DNA of 64,000 nucleotides, taken from the NCBI RefSeq assembly GCF_026210795.1, contig NC_089429.1, positions 6,543,001 to 6,607,000 on the forward strand, read 5' to 3'. A program made the position numbers and the translations under genes. How positions within the stretch are numbered: position 1 is the first letter of the stretch; every line of letters starts with the position of its first letter. Source of the stretch: Rhizophagus irregularis (Eukaryota; Glomeromycota; Glomeromycetes; Glomerales; Glomeraceae). Positions 36,186 through 48,577 of the stretch are shown here, piece after piece. Below the pieces are notes generated by a model, which saw only the letters and a program-made list of their open reading frames with translations, was not told where the DNA came from and searched no databases.

Positions 36186-37059
36186 AATTGGCGTTGTATT
36201 TTATTTTTTTATTTTTTTAAATAGATTATTAATAAATTACAACTTTTAGTAACATACATTACAAATTACTAAATTACTTGCAATGTGGAATTTTTGACAA
36301 TCATAGTTCCATTAGATAAATAATTAAACAACTCTTATTTTGAAACTCCTGTCAGGAAAGAAGTCAATAAGGATTGTATAAAATAGATGAAATTAAGGAT
36401 AGTTTCATCATTTTTCCTGTCTAAAAAAGCAGGTATAACAATATTTTATTATTTATTATTTCATAAAGTGTATAATTAACCATTTTATGAATTGGCCAAA
36501 AGTAAAATTATTAAGCAAGCTGAGGGAATGACAGCTCAAGTAAATTCACAAGAATTGGAGGATGCAACAAAAAAAACCACTTCTATAAATCAGTCCTGGT
36601 CAGCTGATCTCCTGGTTTGAAATAAGAAAAGAAGGGCTTATTGTTAGTATGGGCTGTGTGTTTATTACACAAGTTTTTATAAAATTCAAAAAAAAAGTTT
36701 TAACAAATTAATTTTAAACAAGTATGTGAGAAAATGTGAAAAGATTAGCCATCTCTGATGCTTGTGTGGCTTTTAATGTGACTTTGCCAAGACTTTTTTT
36801 ATTATGGCACAGCCCTCTGTAATAATAGTAGTCAAAGTATTTTACATATAAATACAACTTGTCTAGCTATCTCACAATTTATTTCCCTTTACCATGTTCT
36901 TTCCTTCTGCATGACACAGTTATTGACAAAACACCTATGATTGCTAAATTCATTGAGTGTAATCCATTATCATTTGGCTAAGATGATTTGAAACCCATAA
37001 AACCATAATTCTGACAAGAAATAATTAAAAAGCTTAGAAATAATTTTATATAAATAATG
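36186..37059. other. No assembled gene; one coding-like segment
   Basis: A plus-strand segment near 36490-36590 reads KSKIIKQAEGMTAQVNSQEL then EDATKKTTSINQSWS before stops. It may belong to the retrotransposon debris that follows. The rest is AT-rich without features. Confidence 0.3.
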
Positions 37060-40000
37060 GATGATTAATAATTTACTATCTTCAATCAAAATAGATACTA
37101 GGCTAACTATTACCACAGAGACAAATGACAAGATACTATTAACTGAACTTGATGACATTCTTTGCAAAGTATCCAACAATCAATTTGCTAAATTAAAAAA
37201 AAAAGAAAACATATTTTTAATAACATATCATCAGAATGGGCCAAATAACATAAACCTTTATCTTATATATCAGACAAAATATATGAAGGTCTGGCACAAA
37301 ATGAATAGATAACGGCATTTTGTACAGACGTGTCAGGCATTGATTGTCTATGTTTGAGAAATTATAATCAAGTTTATAAGTGTAATAATTAAGTCAGCCA
37401 TCATGCCAGTCTCACAATTATTTTCTCACAATTATTCCTAATACTTAAATAAATTGCGAAATAGAAGAACTAGGAAACGATTATGCTGATGATATATTTG
37501 AGATCATGAAGGGGAGGTGTTGTGTATCAATTTCAAAAAAATCAATAATGTCTTAATATGGCAAGCTATCAAAATGAATATAATGATTCAGCTGATATAT
37601 TAGCTAGAGAAGGATGTTTTATAGATTCCCTATTAAAAATCATTGAAGTTCAAAAGTATTACGAGTTAAAGATTGTTAATTCTGGATTATAATTTCAGAG
37701 CTTTTGCTGTTACAATCTTCAATAAATTGTTAGTCCTTTTGGATTAAAATTGTATTATATCATTTAACAATATATATATATATATCAACAGGAATATCAG
37801 AAAAGTATTAAAAAAGATTATTAATTTTTGACAACTAGAAAATCACCTTTTGCATAAAGTGGTTGATACTATTAAACTATTTTCACTCAACAACATTGAC
37901 AGGTGGAGTTGATTGAAAGCCATTATTGATTGGAAAACTACTCAAGCATGGATGGAATATTAGTGACCCTTTACAGCAAAGCAATTAAATGTTGTAAAAG
38001 TTTCTCAAATAAGAGATACTTTTATATCAGTCATTACCTATCATTATGGTACACTTTATTAATGGAGCTGAAAGCTGCTTTTCGGGAGTCGAATTCCTTA
38101 GTTGTAGTACTAAAATTAGTGATATTATTTTATCTAACTTAGTAAAAACATGTAAATCAATTAAGGAATTAGAAAAATCCAATCACTGTTATTTTGCATG
38201 GAGCACTGCAAGTTGTTATTTTAAGAGAAAAATAATTATTTTAACAATATATTTTATGACTTCACTACTTTATAACAATATTGCAGCAATAATTTAAAGA
38301 AAGAAATAGTTAGATTCTATATAAAAGTCTAATGGCATACAGTAAACGTGGATTAAATTATCATAATCATTATTAATGTTATATTGAAAAAAAGAAATCA
38401 AATATATTTGATTCAAATCTCTACATTAACAAATATTCATATTACTTTGATACAATGATTAATAGTTTATTATCTTCAATCAAAATAGATAGGCTAACTA
38501 TTACCACAGAGACAAATGACAAGATACTATTAACTGATTGATGACATTCTTTGCAAAGCAACCAACAATCAATTTGCTAAATTAAAAAAGAAAGAAAACA
38601 TGATTTTAATAACATATCATCAGAATGGGTCAAAGTATATGAACCTTGTATGTCAGACAAAATATATGAAGGCTCTGGCACAAAATGAATAGATAATGAC
38701 ATTTTGTACAGACATGTCAGGCATTGATTGTCTATGCTTAAGAAATTCTAATCAAGTTTATAAGTGTAATAATTAAGTCAGCCATCATGCCATTAGAATT
38801 GAGTCTCACAATTATTCTCTCACAATTATTCCTAATACTTAAATAAACCTACAGAATGGCAATACTATCAGTTGAGATTTTTATCAACTGGAGTCTTAGA
38901 ATGATTAAATATAGTTCCTAATCCAACAAATGATATGTACATTGATTTGAGAACTTTATATTACAGAGGATTTCTTATGAAACATATTCATAATGCAATG
39001 GATTTTTATCTTTTAGATGATAATGGTAATTATATGCAATCATGTGGATAAAACATACTCTTCAGAATCATGGTTTAGAAAAATCTCATAACTGCAAGTC
39101 TCAGCTCCATCTGTTTGTCACATCAGGTAGTATTACAAGATCTAAATTTGGCCAGATTGAAAAAAAAATCCACACATATACCAACATATATGATCAATAA
39201 TATAATAGAGCATCCAGAGAAAATAATTCAGAATATTGTGAAGATATTGACTTAGTAGGCATATCAGAGGGTACGATCACCTATCCTTAGGTTATATTAT
39301 AAATATACTCTATTAGAATACAAATTGTATTAGCAAAATTAATTACAATTTAATTATCTAATTATGGTCAATAATACTCTAATATATGTAACAGTTATTT
39401 TGTGGATATTACAGCACAAATTGGCAGTTTTGCCTTTTTTAATATACTTATATTGATATGCTTTTTACTCATCTTTTTAAATAAACAGCAGAGGAAAAAA
39501 TTACAATTCTCTGAAAAGAAATTAAGAACAATATCACATTTGCTAATAACATTGGATGATGGGTTTATCTACACAATATATATATATATCAACAGGAATA
39601 TCAGAAAAGTGTTAAAAAGATTATTGATTTTTGACAACTAGAAATAATTACCCTTTGTACAAAGTTATACTACTAAACTATTTTTACTTAACAACATCAT
39701 TGATTGGAAAACTACTCAAGCATGGATGAAATATAATCCCTTTCTCATTCTACTAGTTTCAAATACAGCAAATTAGTTAGTTGGCATATTAAATCATCAA
39801 TGTTCAATTTACCTATACTTGACTATTTCAATACATTTTACCCTGATTTACTCCAAGATTTCAACAAATGTTTCAAGAATTTGAAACCAACAAACATTTT
39901 TAGCCCTGTAAAGAATCTCTTAATCATTTAATTCCAGTTTTCAAAAAAAAAACATCAAGAAATTTTTAGAATTCTTATTATGACCAACTCTGAACAATTA

Positions 40001-42540
40001 GTGATCCTTTACAGCAAAGCAATCAAGTGTTGTAAAATTTTCTCAATAAGAGATACTTTTATATTGGTTATGCCTATCATTATGGTATACTTTATTAATG
40101 GAGCTGAAAGCTGCTTTTCAGGAGTTGAATTCCTTAGTTGTAGTACTAAAATTAGTGATAATATTTTATCTAACTTAGTAAAAACATGTAAATCAATTAA
40201 GGAATTAGAGCTTAGTCTCAAAATCCAATCACTGCTATTTTGCATGGAGCACTGCAAGTTGTTATTTTAAGAGAAAAATAATTATTTTAACAATATATTT
40301 TATGACTTCACTACTTTATAACAATATTGCAGCAATTATTTAAAGAAATGATAGTTAATTCACTACTTTATAGCAATATTGCAGCAATAATTTAAAGAAA
40401 TAGATTTTATACAAGATATATAAAAGTCTAATGGCATACAGTAATAAACATGGATTAAATCAATATTATATTGAAAAAAAGAAATCAAATATATTTGATT
40501 TAAATCTCTACATTAACAAATATTCATATTACTTTGATACAATTATTAATGGTTTATTATCTTCAATCAAAATAGATAGGCTAACTATTATCACATAGAC
40601 AAATGACAAGATACTATTAACTGATTGATAACATTCTTTGCAAAGCAACCAACAATCAATTTGCTAAATTAAAAAAGAAAGGAAAACATAATTTTAATAA
40701 CATTTCATTAGAATGGGCCAAAATATATGAACCTTGTATATCAGACAAATGTATGAAGGTTTTGGCACAAAATGAATAGATAATAATGGCATTTTGTACA
40801 GTCATGTCAGGCATTAATTGTCTATGCTTAAGAAATTCTAATCAAGTTTATAAGTGTAATAATTAAGTTAGCTGTCATGCCATCAAAATGGAGTTTCACA
40901 ATTATTCTCTCACAATTATTCCCAATACTTAAATAAACCTACAGAATGGATCCCCAAATCTGTAAGAGATAGACCTTCTGGTCCTAAAGCAGACCAAACA
41001 AAAATGTTTCAAACTTTACAAGATTATATTAATTCAAACAAAGCAAGCGATGAAAAAAGAAAGGAAAATTTTTAGATTTTGAAATATATAAGTATGTCGT
41101 AAAGTCTGATGAAAGAAAGTCTTTAATTGAAGATCTAATAGGTTCATTTGGATTGAGTAACTTGATATGCATAATTGCTAATACTATCAGTTGAAATTTT
41201 TATCAACTGGAGACTTAGAATGATTAATATAGTTTTTAATCCAACAAATAATATTGGACATTGATTTGAGAGATTTATATTACAGAGGATTTATTATGAA
41301 ACATATATCTTTTAGATGACAATGGTAATTATGTGGATAAACTGTCCAACGTAATACTAACATCGGATGGATTGGTTTATCTAGATAAAATATCAAGCTT
41401 AATGATATTGAAATCAATAGATGTTACCACAAAACCTTACATTATACTTCATACTTTAGCCTATAATGATTATTTAGCATGATCACATTTACCTTTATTA
41501 TAATATTATCCATATATCCCGAAATAGAAGAATTAAGAAACAATTATGCTGACAATATATTTGAGATCGGGTGTTGTGTGATCAATTTCAAAAAATCAAC
41601 GTCTTAATATGACAAGCTATCAAATATGTCAAAACAACTTTAAAAATTGGATATTAAATTAATTAAAGCTAAAATACTCTGGAAATGAATATAATGATCC
41701 AGCTGATATATTAGCTAGAGAAGGATGTTTTCTAGATTCCCTATTAGAAATCTTTTTAGTTCAAAATTATAATGAACTAAAAATAGATAATCATGAGTTT
41801 ATAATTGCTGTTAAATAATTCAAACAATCTTCAATAAGTTGTTAAGCCTTTTGGATTAAAATTGTACTATATCATTTAACAATAAATTCACAATATATAT
41901 ACAGGAATAGAAAAGTGTTAAAAAAGATTATTAATTTTTGACAAGAAGAAATCACCTTTTGTATAAAGTGCTTGATACTATTAAACTATTTTTACTTAAC
42001 AACATTATTGATTGGAAAATTACTCAAGCATGGATGCAATATAATCCCTTTCTCATTCCACTAGTTTCAAATACAGCAAAATAGTTGGTTGGCATATTAA
42101 ATCATTTACCTACACTTGACTATTTCAATACATTTTATCCTGATTTACTCCAGATTTCAACAAATGTTTTTTTGTTAACAAGAATTTGAAACCAACAAAT
42201 ATTCTTAGCCTGTAAAGAATCCCTTAATCATTTAATTCCAGTTTTCAAAAACACCATCAAGAAATTTTTAGAATCCTTATTATGGCCAATTTTAAACAAT
42301 TAGTGACCCTTTACAGCAAAGCAATCAAATGTTGTAAAATTTTCTCAAATAAGAGAGACTTTTATATCAACCATGCCTATAATTATAATATCACAAAATC
42401 CAATCACTGCTATTTTGTATGGAGCACTGGAGCTAGACTTCTAATAATACTGTTAATCTTGCCTCACTCTAGACCTATGCTGTATCTTAAATCTAATTTC
42501 TCAAGAATTCATACGTACATTTAAAGCAGTAGGAATCACT
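37060..42540 (+). repeat. Tandem multiplication of a LINE 3' segment (three copies)
   Basis: Three direct copies start at the shared block TATCTTCAATCAAAATAGATA, at about 37075, 38470 and 40557. Common landmarks recur: TGGAAAACTACTCAAGCATGG (37929, 39705, 42013, with one change in the last) and CTTTACAGCAAAGCAAT (37971, 40005, 42309). Coding content is the RNase H tail and C-terminus of a LINE ORF2. NEYNDSADILAREG (37577 and 41688) is the last RNase H motif (E.AD.LA.EG). IDWKTTQAWMKYNP (39696), KLVSWHIKSSMFNLPILDYF (39770) and KAIKCCK follow. Copies differ: the first lacks the KYNP-to-LDYF segment, the second lacks the NEYNDSADILAREG segment. All have stops and shifts. A different LINE lineage from the 30.7-32.5 kb remnant. 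Confidence 0.7.
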
Positions 42541-42654
42541 AAGAAAGCTACAATAAAGCTTTTATTTACATTTTCCATGATTTACATCAGCAGGATATTT
42601 ACTCTACACTTTAATCTTATACAGTTTTCCTTATGAAAATAGTTAAAAGGCATT

Positions 42655-42927
42655 ATGAAATCCTCATTTAAGAATTACAACAATAGAAAGCATAAAAGAA
42701 ATTCTGATTATGAACAATTCCATATAGTGGAATATTATAAAGACCCCTGCCATATTCGCCTATATTATGAACATGGCTTTATAAATTGTCCAAGTATAAT
42801 TTTTACAGTACAAGAACTTCAGAATATTTGTATAAAGTGTTGGGGACCAATCCATGGAACATCAGGAAATTGTACTAATGATCGGGTCACACCTCTGTTT
42901 AAAGAAGGTTATATACAACCAACATAA
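42655..42927 (+). CDS. Uncharacterised small protein cut by a MITE
   Basis: A 90-codon plus frame starts MKSSFKNYNNRKHKRNSDYE and continues HIRLYYEHGFINCPSIIFTV then CIKCWGPIHGTSGNCTNDR. Four Cys, including a C..CW pair, hint at a small metal-binding or disulphide fold, but I recognise no domain. The stop codon TAA is the first three bases of the inserted MITE (42925). Removing the MITE and one target duplication, the frame would run about nine codons further, to a stop near 43180. So the MITE trims the C-terminus only slightly. Confidence 0.35.
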   Translation: MKSSFKNYNNRKHKRNSDYEQFHIVEYYKDPCHIRLYYEHGFINCPSIIFTVQELQNICIKCWGPIHGTSGNCTNDRVTPLFKEGYIQPT

Positions 42928-43145
42928 GGTTGCTTGCCAAAACCTCTCCAAAATCCTGCGATAAATTTCGGCAAGATTTTACTATATGTTTACTATAGTT
43001 TCGGCAGGGTTTCGGCAGTTTCGGCAAATGGGGTTTTGGCATTTCGGCAAAGTTTCGGCAGGATTTTTAATATGATTTAATATAGTTTCGGCATTTTCCG
43101 TATAGGTTTCGGCAGTTATTAAGAAGGTTTCGGCAAGCAACCTTA
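42925..43145. mobile_element. 221-bp hAT-type MITE built of TTTCGGCA repeats
   Basis: The terminal inverted repeats start TAAGGTTGCTTGCC and extend 21 bp with one mismatch. They are flanked by an 8-bp direct duplication AACCAACA (42917-42924 and 43146-43153), the target-site length of hAT elements. The interior is made of about nine short TTTCGGCA units spaced irregularly. There is no coding capacity. It depends on a transposase elsewhere. Near-perfect ends and duplication mean a recent insertion. Confidence 0.9.
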
Positions 43146-43428
43146 AACCAACACAATTAATTCAAAATTTTTTTTTTAGGTAAGATTTTTAGATTTATAC
43201 TTTTTGATTTTAATAATATATTAATATATTTTTTATTAATAAATAATAATTAAATTGCCGATATTTTTTGGTCATTAAAGGTAATTAATGATTATATATA
43301 TATCTTTCAATTTATTTTATTATTAATATTTTTATTAACTTTTCTTTTTATTTAAATTAAAGGTCGTAATGAAAATTTTTTTTTTTAACATACATGGTTA
43401 AAGATTTTATAATTTTTTTGTTTTTTTC

Positions 43429-43690
43429 ATATAACTGAAGTTTTACCTAGTAGGTTTGCTAGGTAGCATAACTAGGTAAAACTTTAGAATTTTTGAAGTT
43501 TTATTTTTTTGTTTTTTTTTCATGTAACTGAAGTTTTACCTAGTAGGTTAAGCTAGGTAGCATAACTAGGTAAAACTTTAGAATTTTTGAAGTTTTATTT
43601 TTTGGTTTTTTTTCATATAACTGAAGTTTTACCTAGTAGGTTGGTTAGCTAGGTAGCATAACTAGGTAAAACTTTAGAATTTTTGAAAAG
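43429..43690. repeat. Three tandem 93-bp hairpin units
   Basis: Each unit holds AAGTTTTACCTAGT and its inverse ACTAGGTAAAACTT around a loop with GCTAGGTAGCAT, then AGAATTTTTGAAG and a T-run. Units begin at about 43437, 43530 and 43623. The arms are perfect in all three while the loops vary by a few bases. The unit could be an amplified miniature element or a cruciform-forming repeat. Confidence 0.8.
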
Positions 43691-44084
43691 TTTTAAGGTT
43701 GCCGGGTGGCATGATAAACTTTTCTTCTAATAAATAATAAAAAAAATTAAATAAATTTTTCATAAAAATTTTTAATAATTGCAATCTTAATTTATTAATG
43801 TGGATTTTTATCAAATATCTTAGTAATACTTAAATATGCAATCATGTATATATTATAGGTATAATTAAAGTACTATGATTTCATATAAAATGGACTTAGT
43901 GTCTTAATTTACGTTAAATAATCAACCAGAAAACATTGATAAAAGTTTTTTGCATACCAATGAAATACTGTAGTTCGGTAAATTTACTACCATACCTGTA
44001 AATTCCATATTTATATTAAAGAAAAAAGAAAATAAATGATAGCAAAATATTTGCGAGATTAATAGATCTAAATCACGATTGTTA

Positions 44085-44790
44085 AAGAAAAATTCGCAAG
44101 AATTTTTCTTGATACTGCTTAATTTTTGTGATACCGCTTAATTTTTAAAGTTTAAATGTGATACCGCTTATTTTAATTTCGATTAATAAATTACACGTTA
44201 TTAAGAAAAATTCGCAAGAATTTTTCTTAATGCTGCTTAATTTTTAAAGTTTAAAAATGTGATACTGCTTATTTTAATTTCGATTAATAAATTAAAGTCA
44301 CGTTCTTAAGAAAAATTCGCAAGAATTTTTCTTAATACTGCTTAATTTTTGTGATACCATGCTTAATTCCCCGATTAATAAAATTGAAATCACGTTTTTA
44401 AGAAAAATTTGCGAGAATTTTCCTTGATACTGCTTAATTCTAATTCAGCTAATTTAGTATTAAGGTTTTAATTTAAAAATTACGCAGTATCTAATTAAAT
44501 CGTTCAGATACACTAAATTTTTTTTTTTTTTGCGAACAAAAAAAAAAAATTTCAAATTCAAAAAAAAAACGAGTTTTTTTTAGTATGTTTTAGTCGTTAT
44601 CAAGAAAAATTCGCGAGAATTTTCCTTGATACTGCTTAATTCTAATTCAGCTAATTTAGTATTAAGGTTCTATCAAAGAATTTCTCACGAATTTTTCTTG
44701 ATGATCGTGATTTTTAATTTATAAATCAGACTTTTGAACTTTAAAATTAAGCAAGTATGAAGGAAATTTCTTGCGAATTTTTGTTATAAA
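44085..44790 (+). repeat. Palindrome array 1
   Basis: About six copies of the palindrome AAGAAAAATTCGC(A/G)AGAA...TTTTTCTT, at about 44089, 44203, 44305, 44399, 44600 and 44675, plus a worn copy near 44758. Each is followed by GATACTGCTTA and a spacer with AAAGTTTAAA and CGATTAATAAATT...AATCACG. Spacing is 75-200 bp. The same unit forms arrays at 52.4 kb and, inverted, at 55.2 kb. Confidence 0.8.
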
Positions 44791-45254
44791 TCAGACTTCT
44801 GATGGATTTTTTATATGATCACGTGAAATTATATATTTATACAGTTTACAGTAGGGATCGGCATCGCGCATGAATAGAAACCGTGCCCGACCTGCTAGAT
44901 CATATGGAGATGATGTAATTTTTATTTGTGAAACTAAGGATATTGTTTGTTGTTTGAATCGTTACCAATTACATTTAAAGATAACTCTATACTTATAAAA
45001 GATGATCGTGAAATCATATGAAATAAAATTTGTATATAAGGGGAATTTTCTTGATATTCTCACGGATAGTGGGATCACTGCATCCAAGTTTGATTCAAGT
45101 TTTAATAAGAGGAAAAAAAAAATTTTTCCTCTGCCATTTAATTAAAAAGATGAGTAAAAAAGACTATCAATATGAGTATATTAAAAGGCAAAACCGTCAG
45201 TTTGCGCTGTGATATTCACAAAATAAATATTACATATATGAGAGTATTATTGAC

Positions 45255-45768
45255 CATAATTAGATAATTAAATTGGTAATTTAAATTTATTTTAATAAAT
45301 AAAACACCCCTTTGATTTTTAGATCAATTCGAGACAATTAATTTTTTTCTCTAAATTTTTAGATCGATTCAACACCCTTATTGACCATAATTAGATTGTA
45401 ATTAAATTTATTTTAATAAATAAAACATCCCCTTGATTTTTTAGATCAATTCGAGTTTATTAAATAGACACCCTTTACAATTAATTTTTTCTCTGGATTT
45501 TTAAATCGATTCAACACCCTTATAATTAATTTTTTCTGATTTTTATCGATTTAACATCTTTAACATTAATTTTCTTCCTTCAATTTTTTCCTCAAAAATC
45601 ACCCTTATAATTAATTTTTTCTTTAATTTTTTATCAATTTAACATCTTTAACACTAATTTTCTTCCTTCAATTTTTTCCTCAAACTTCCTTCATTTTTCC
45701 TTCAATTTTTTCCTCAAACTTCCTTCAATTTTTTCTTCTTCCTTCAATTTTTTCCTCAAAAATCTCAA
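45255..45768. repeat. AT-rich irregular tandem repeat upstream of the 45.8-kb gene
   Basis: Repeats of ATTAATTTTTTCTCT...TTTTTAGATCGATTCAACACCCTT, then CTTCCTTCAATTTTTTCCTC in five to six copies (45587-45760). The last repeat ends about 10 bp before the ATG at 45771. It therefore occupies the place of the promoter and leader of that gene. Confidence 0.65.
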
Positions 45769-45770
45769 AA

Positions 45771-47168
45771 ATGGATTCAATCGACAAAGAAAGTAAATTA
45801 AAAGAAATTAGTATGTAATGAATGAGATATATAAATTTATGTTTTTTATTTATGTATTATAAGTTTTTTTTTATTTACTTAATAATTTTTCCAAAAGAAC
45901 AAAATTTAATAAGGTTCGCCTCAAAGACATTTAAAGAGATGAAAGAATTAGAAATTAGATCTCTTAATATTTCTAATTCAAACGCTATATTAGAAAATAA
46001 TGATATTGGGATATTCCGAATTCATTTTGGAGAAAACGATTTTAATGAAATTGATGAAGAAGAAGTTGATTCAAAAAAACAGTCAATCACAATAAAAAAT
46101 AAAAAAGTTAATAATTTTTTTATACTTTTAATTCATTAAGATTCTATTCATTTTGACAATATATTAATTATGCATTGTTATGCGCAGAAACCACTTTTAT
46201 CATCTCCGGCTATTACGATGGCAAGGAATCTACAAGAATTATTACTAAATATCGATAAACTCCCAGATCAACAATCTTTTACGATGAACCCAACAAAATT
46301 CACAATAATTGAATCATATGTACAATTTTTGTTGAACAAATTAAAAAGTTCTTCAACAAAAGAAGCTTTTGTTGAAGAACTTAGATGTAATAATGACAAT
46401 TTCTTAGAAATCGGTCTACCTCCTAATAATGAAAATTTAAAAGATAATTTTGAGATTACCTCAGAGGTAAATTTGTTAAAAATGGAGGAATCTTCCTTCG
46501 AACGAAGTAAGGAAGAAATAATAAAAGCGCTGGTCGCTCAATTAATATCAATTTATGACAATGTTCTTCAGGAATATATTGAAGCAGAGATTAATAGACG
46601 AAATGGATTTCGTAATTATTTGAATTTTTTAAAGATTTATAAAAAAATCGAAATATTTTGTAATATATACAAAATCAGATTGAAAGGTCAAACAATAAAA
46701 AATCAAACAAATACCAAAATTGTCGATTATAGCGAACAAAAAATTAAATTAACAACTCTCACCATCACTCTCAGAGCAGCAAAAAGAATTGATAGGCTAT
46801 TAAGTCTTTCCAATAAAAATTTTCTCATTGTTGACATATTTCCTAATTTAGATGTAGCTTTTTTTAAATCGTCGTCAATTAATGTCGCTGCATATGAATG
46901 TTGGCTGAAGATCATAGAAACAGGGGAAATAATTTCAGAGGAGCAAGAATACGAAATCTATCAACAAAAAAAGAAGGAGGAGAATTCATTAAGAGAAAAT
47001 ATTCTTAAACAAGTGTATGAATCGGCGGGATATGAATCGGCGGAATATTATTACATTGATGAAGAATCACCAAGATACTATCCTGATAACGACAATCCTG
47101 ATAATGAAGAATCACCAAGATATTATCCCGATAACGAAGAATCTATTCTTCCTATGGATGAATCTTAA
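45771..47168 (+). CDS. Uncharacterised three-exon protein, 409 residues
   Basis: Exons 45771-45810, 45898-46106 and 46188-47168 join in frame through GTATGT...AAAAG and GTTAAT...GCGCAG. Total 409 residues. The N-terminus is basic (MDSIDKESKLKEIKQN), followed by NAILENNDIGIFRIHFGEND. The middle (residues 85-330) is helical and charged: MARNLQELLLNIDKLPDQQS, EEIIKALVAQLISIYDNVLQ, EYIEAEINRRNGFRNYLNFL, TLTITLRAAKRIDRLLSLSN, AYECWLKIIETGEIISEEQE. The C-terminus is a disordered acidic tail with short repeats of EESPRYYPDN and YESAGYESAEY. No signal peptide, membrane segment or known domain. The even splicing phases, absence of stops and length indicate an intact gene. It lies between palindrome array 1 and a Tigger element, so a transposon origin is possible but not shown. 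Confidence 0.7.
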
Positions 47169-47440
47169 CTCTTTTCTCCGCTTCCTTTCTCTCTTCTTCT
47201 CTCCCTTTTTCGTTATTTTCCTACTTTCCTCCCTTCTTCTCTCTCTCCTTCGCTCGTATCCTCCCTTTCTTCTTTTTCTCCTTTTTCGCTCTTTTCTTAT
47301 CTTGTTTCCTTCTTCTCTCCTTCTTCGTTCTTTTTCTCCCTTCCCTTTCCTTCCTCCTTCCTTTTCCTCTTTCATTTCCCTTCCCTTCCCTTCCTCCTTC
47401 CTTTTCCTCTTTAATTTCACCAGTAGAATCCATTATTTTT
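47169..47440. repeat. Polypyrimidine/polypurine tract
   Basis: About 270 bp of almost pure C/T on the plus strand (TCTTCTCTCCC, CCTTCCTTCC-like), with two copies of CCCTTCCCTTCC...CTTCCTTTTCCTCTTT. Long frames here on both strands are low-complexity artefacts. Such tracts can form triplex DNA. It begins three bases after the stop of the upstream gene, so it is its 3' flank. Confidence 0.7.
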
Positions 47441-47927
47441 TTGATTTTTTGTTCCTCGGCACTTGGTACTGATTTCGTCCGTTTCTTTGGCTCTCTTTTG
47501 ACGCTTTCTTTCACGTTCATGTTTAAGTCATTGTTTGGGTGTTTTTCTCCTTTTGTTATTTCATTTCTCGGGTTAGTACTTTGATATCCATTTTATTATA
47601 ATTTTTAAATGTAAAAGTTTATGCGAAGCGCATGGGAATTTTATATCTGATTTTTTTATCTTAATTTTTATAGTCGTCATCTTTACTTTAAAGTACAAAA
47701 TTAGAAATACAATCGCCACTGGTTACAAACCTGGATATACCAAAAACTCGTTATATCGAACCAAATAGTGCAGAACTATTTATCCAAAACTCGTGTTTGT
47801 TTGATCAAATATATTATATACTGAATGATCACGTGAATTAAAATTGTATAATCTTTTTCTTTATTGGAATACAAAATTTAAAAAAAACCCGATATTAACA
47901 CAATATATCAACAAAGAAAAGGGATTA

Positions 47928-48042
47928 TGTCAACAAATCTTGTGTTACAATATTTTGCTGTGCAAATGCAACCCCGTGTTATGAAAAATGTTAACTACAA
48001 AAACCTTCCCGTTCATTATTTTTGGAATAAGAAGGCGTGAAT
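47928..48042 (+). pseudogene. Helitron/Pif1-like helicase fragment
   Basis: A plus frame reads STNLVLQYFAVQMQPRV, MKNVNYKNLPVHYFWNKKA, then TGA. The pattern L..YF.........Y..LP..Y.W.K matches the short segment ahead of the helicase domain in Helitron-type proteins (tdFP..fvWdk). It is a fragment with no continuation. Confidence 0.35.
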
Positions 48043-48139
48043 GCAAGTTAGTATTTTAATGAAATTCTTCTTGAACTTAATCTCTTGAACTTAATGCATG
48101 AAATTCTTCTAATATATATTTATTTCTTTTATTTCTTAG

Positions 48140-48270
48140 TTTTGATGGAAAAATTGATGACCTTGATATGTTGATTTCTAGCTGATATTAACGCGTATGG
48201 ATATGTTCATATTGAGGATGAAATGCTAGAGGGTGGACTTACTGATGAAGAAATTGTTGATAGGGTATGA
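48140..48270 (+). pseudogene. C-terminal fragment of another Tigger-like transposase
   Basis: Plus-strand pieces read FDGKIDDLDMLIS, stop, then DINAYGYVHIEDEMLEGGLT followed by DEEIVDRV. Acidic tails with Y.HIED.......TDEEI are typical, as I recall, of the C-termini of Tigger/CENP-B-type transposases. It lies 50 bp left of the complete Tigger element and in the opposite orientation, so it is a separate relic. Confidence 0.35.
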
Positions 48271-48577
48271 ATACAAAAATGAAATAACTTATTTATACCA
48301 GAAAAAGTTACTTTGGCAGTACAGTCAACTCTCTCTATAGTCACACATTTGGGACAACCCATTTTCCGTGATTATAAAGAGATGTGACTATAAACAAAAA
48401 AAATTTTTTTTTGTATATTTTAATAATAAACATATTATAAAAACATGTGTGATAATTTATTTTAATGTATTTATTGTAATTTATTATAAAATTAAAATTT
48501 AAACCCTAATTATACTAATTATATTATTATTAGTTATTATAAAATCCCAAAATCAATTTATACAATATTAATAGTAT

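Noticed and set aside
44085-44700. Palindrome as a heat-shock element array
   Set aside because: The inverted TTC/GAA units are spaced three or four bases apart instead of two, so the consensus is not met; kept only as a remark.
45030-45212. 60-codon plus frame
   Set aside because: No domain and no splice support; sits between repeat arrays.
47017-47520. Three long overlapping frames (99-151 codons)
   Set aside because: They are translations of a C/T-rich tract: Ser/Leu/Phe on one strand, Lys/Glu/Arg on the other. The real gene ends at 47168 in another frame.
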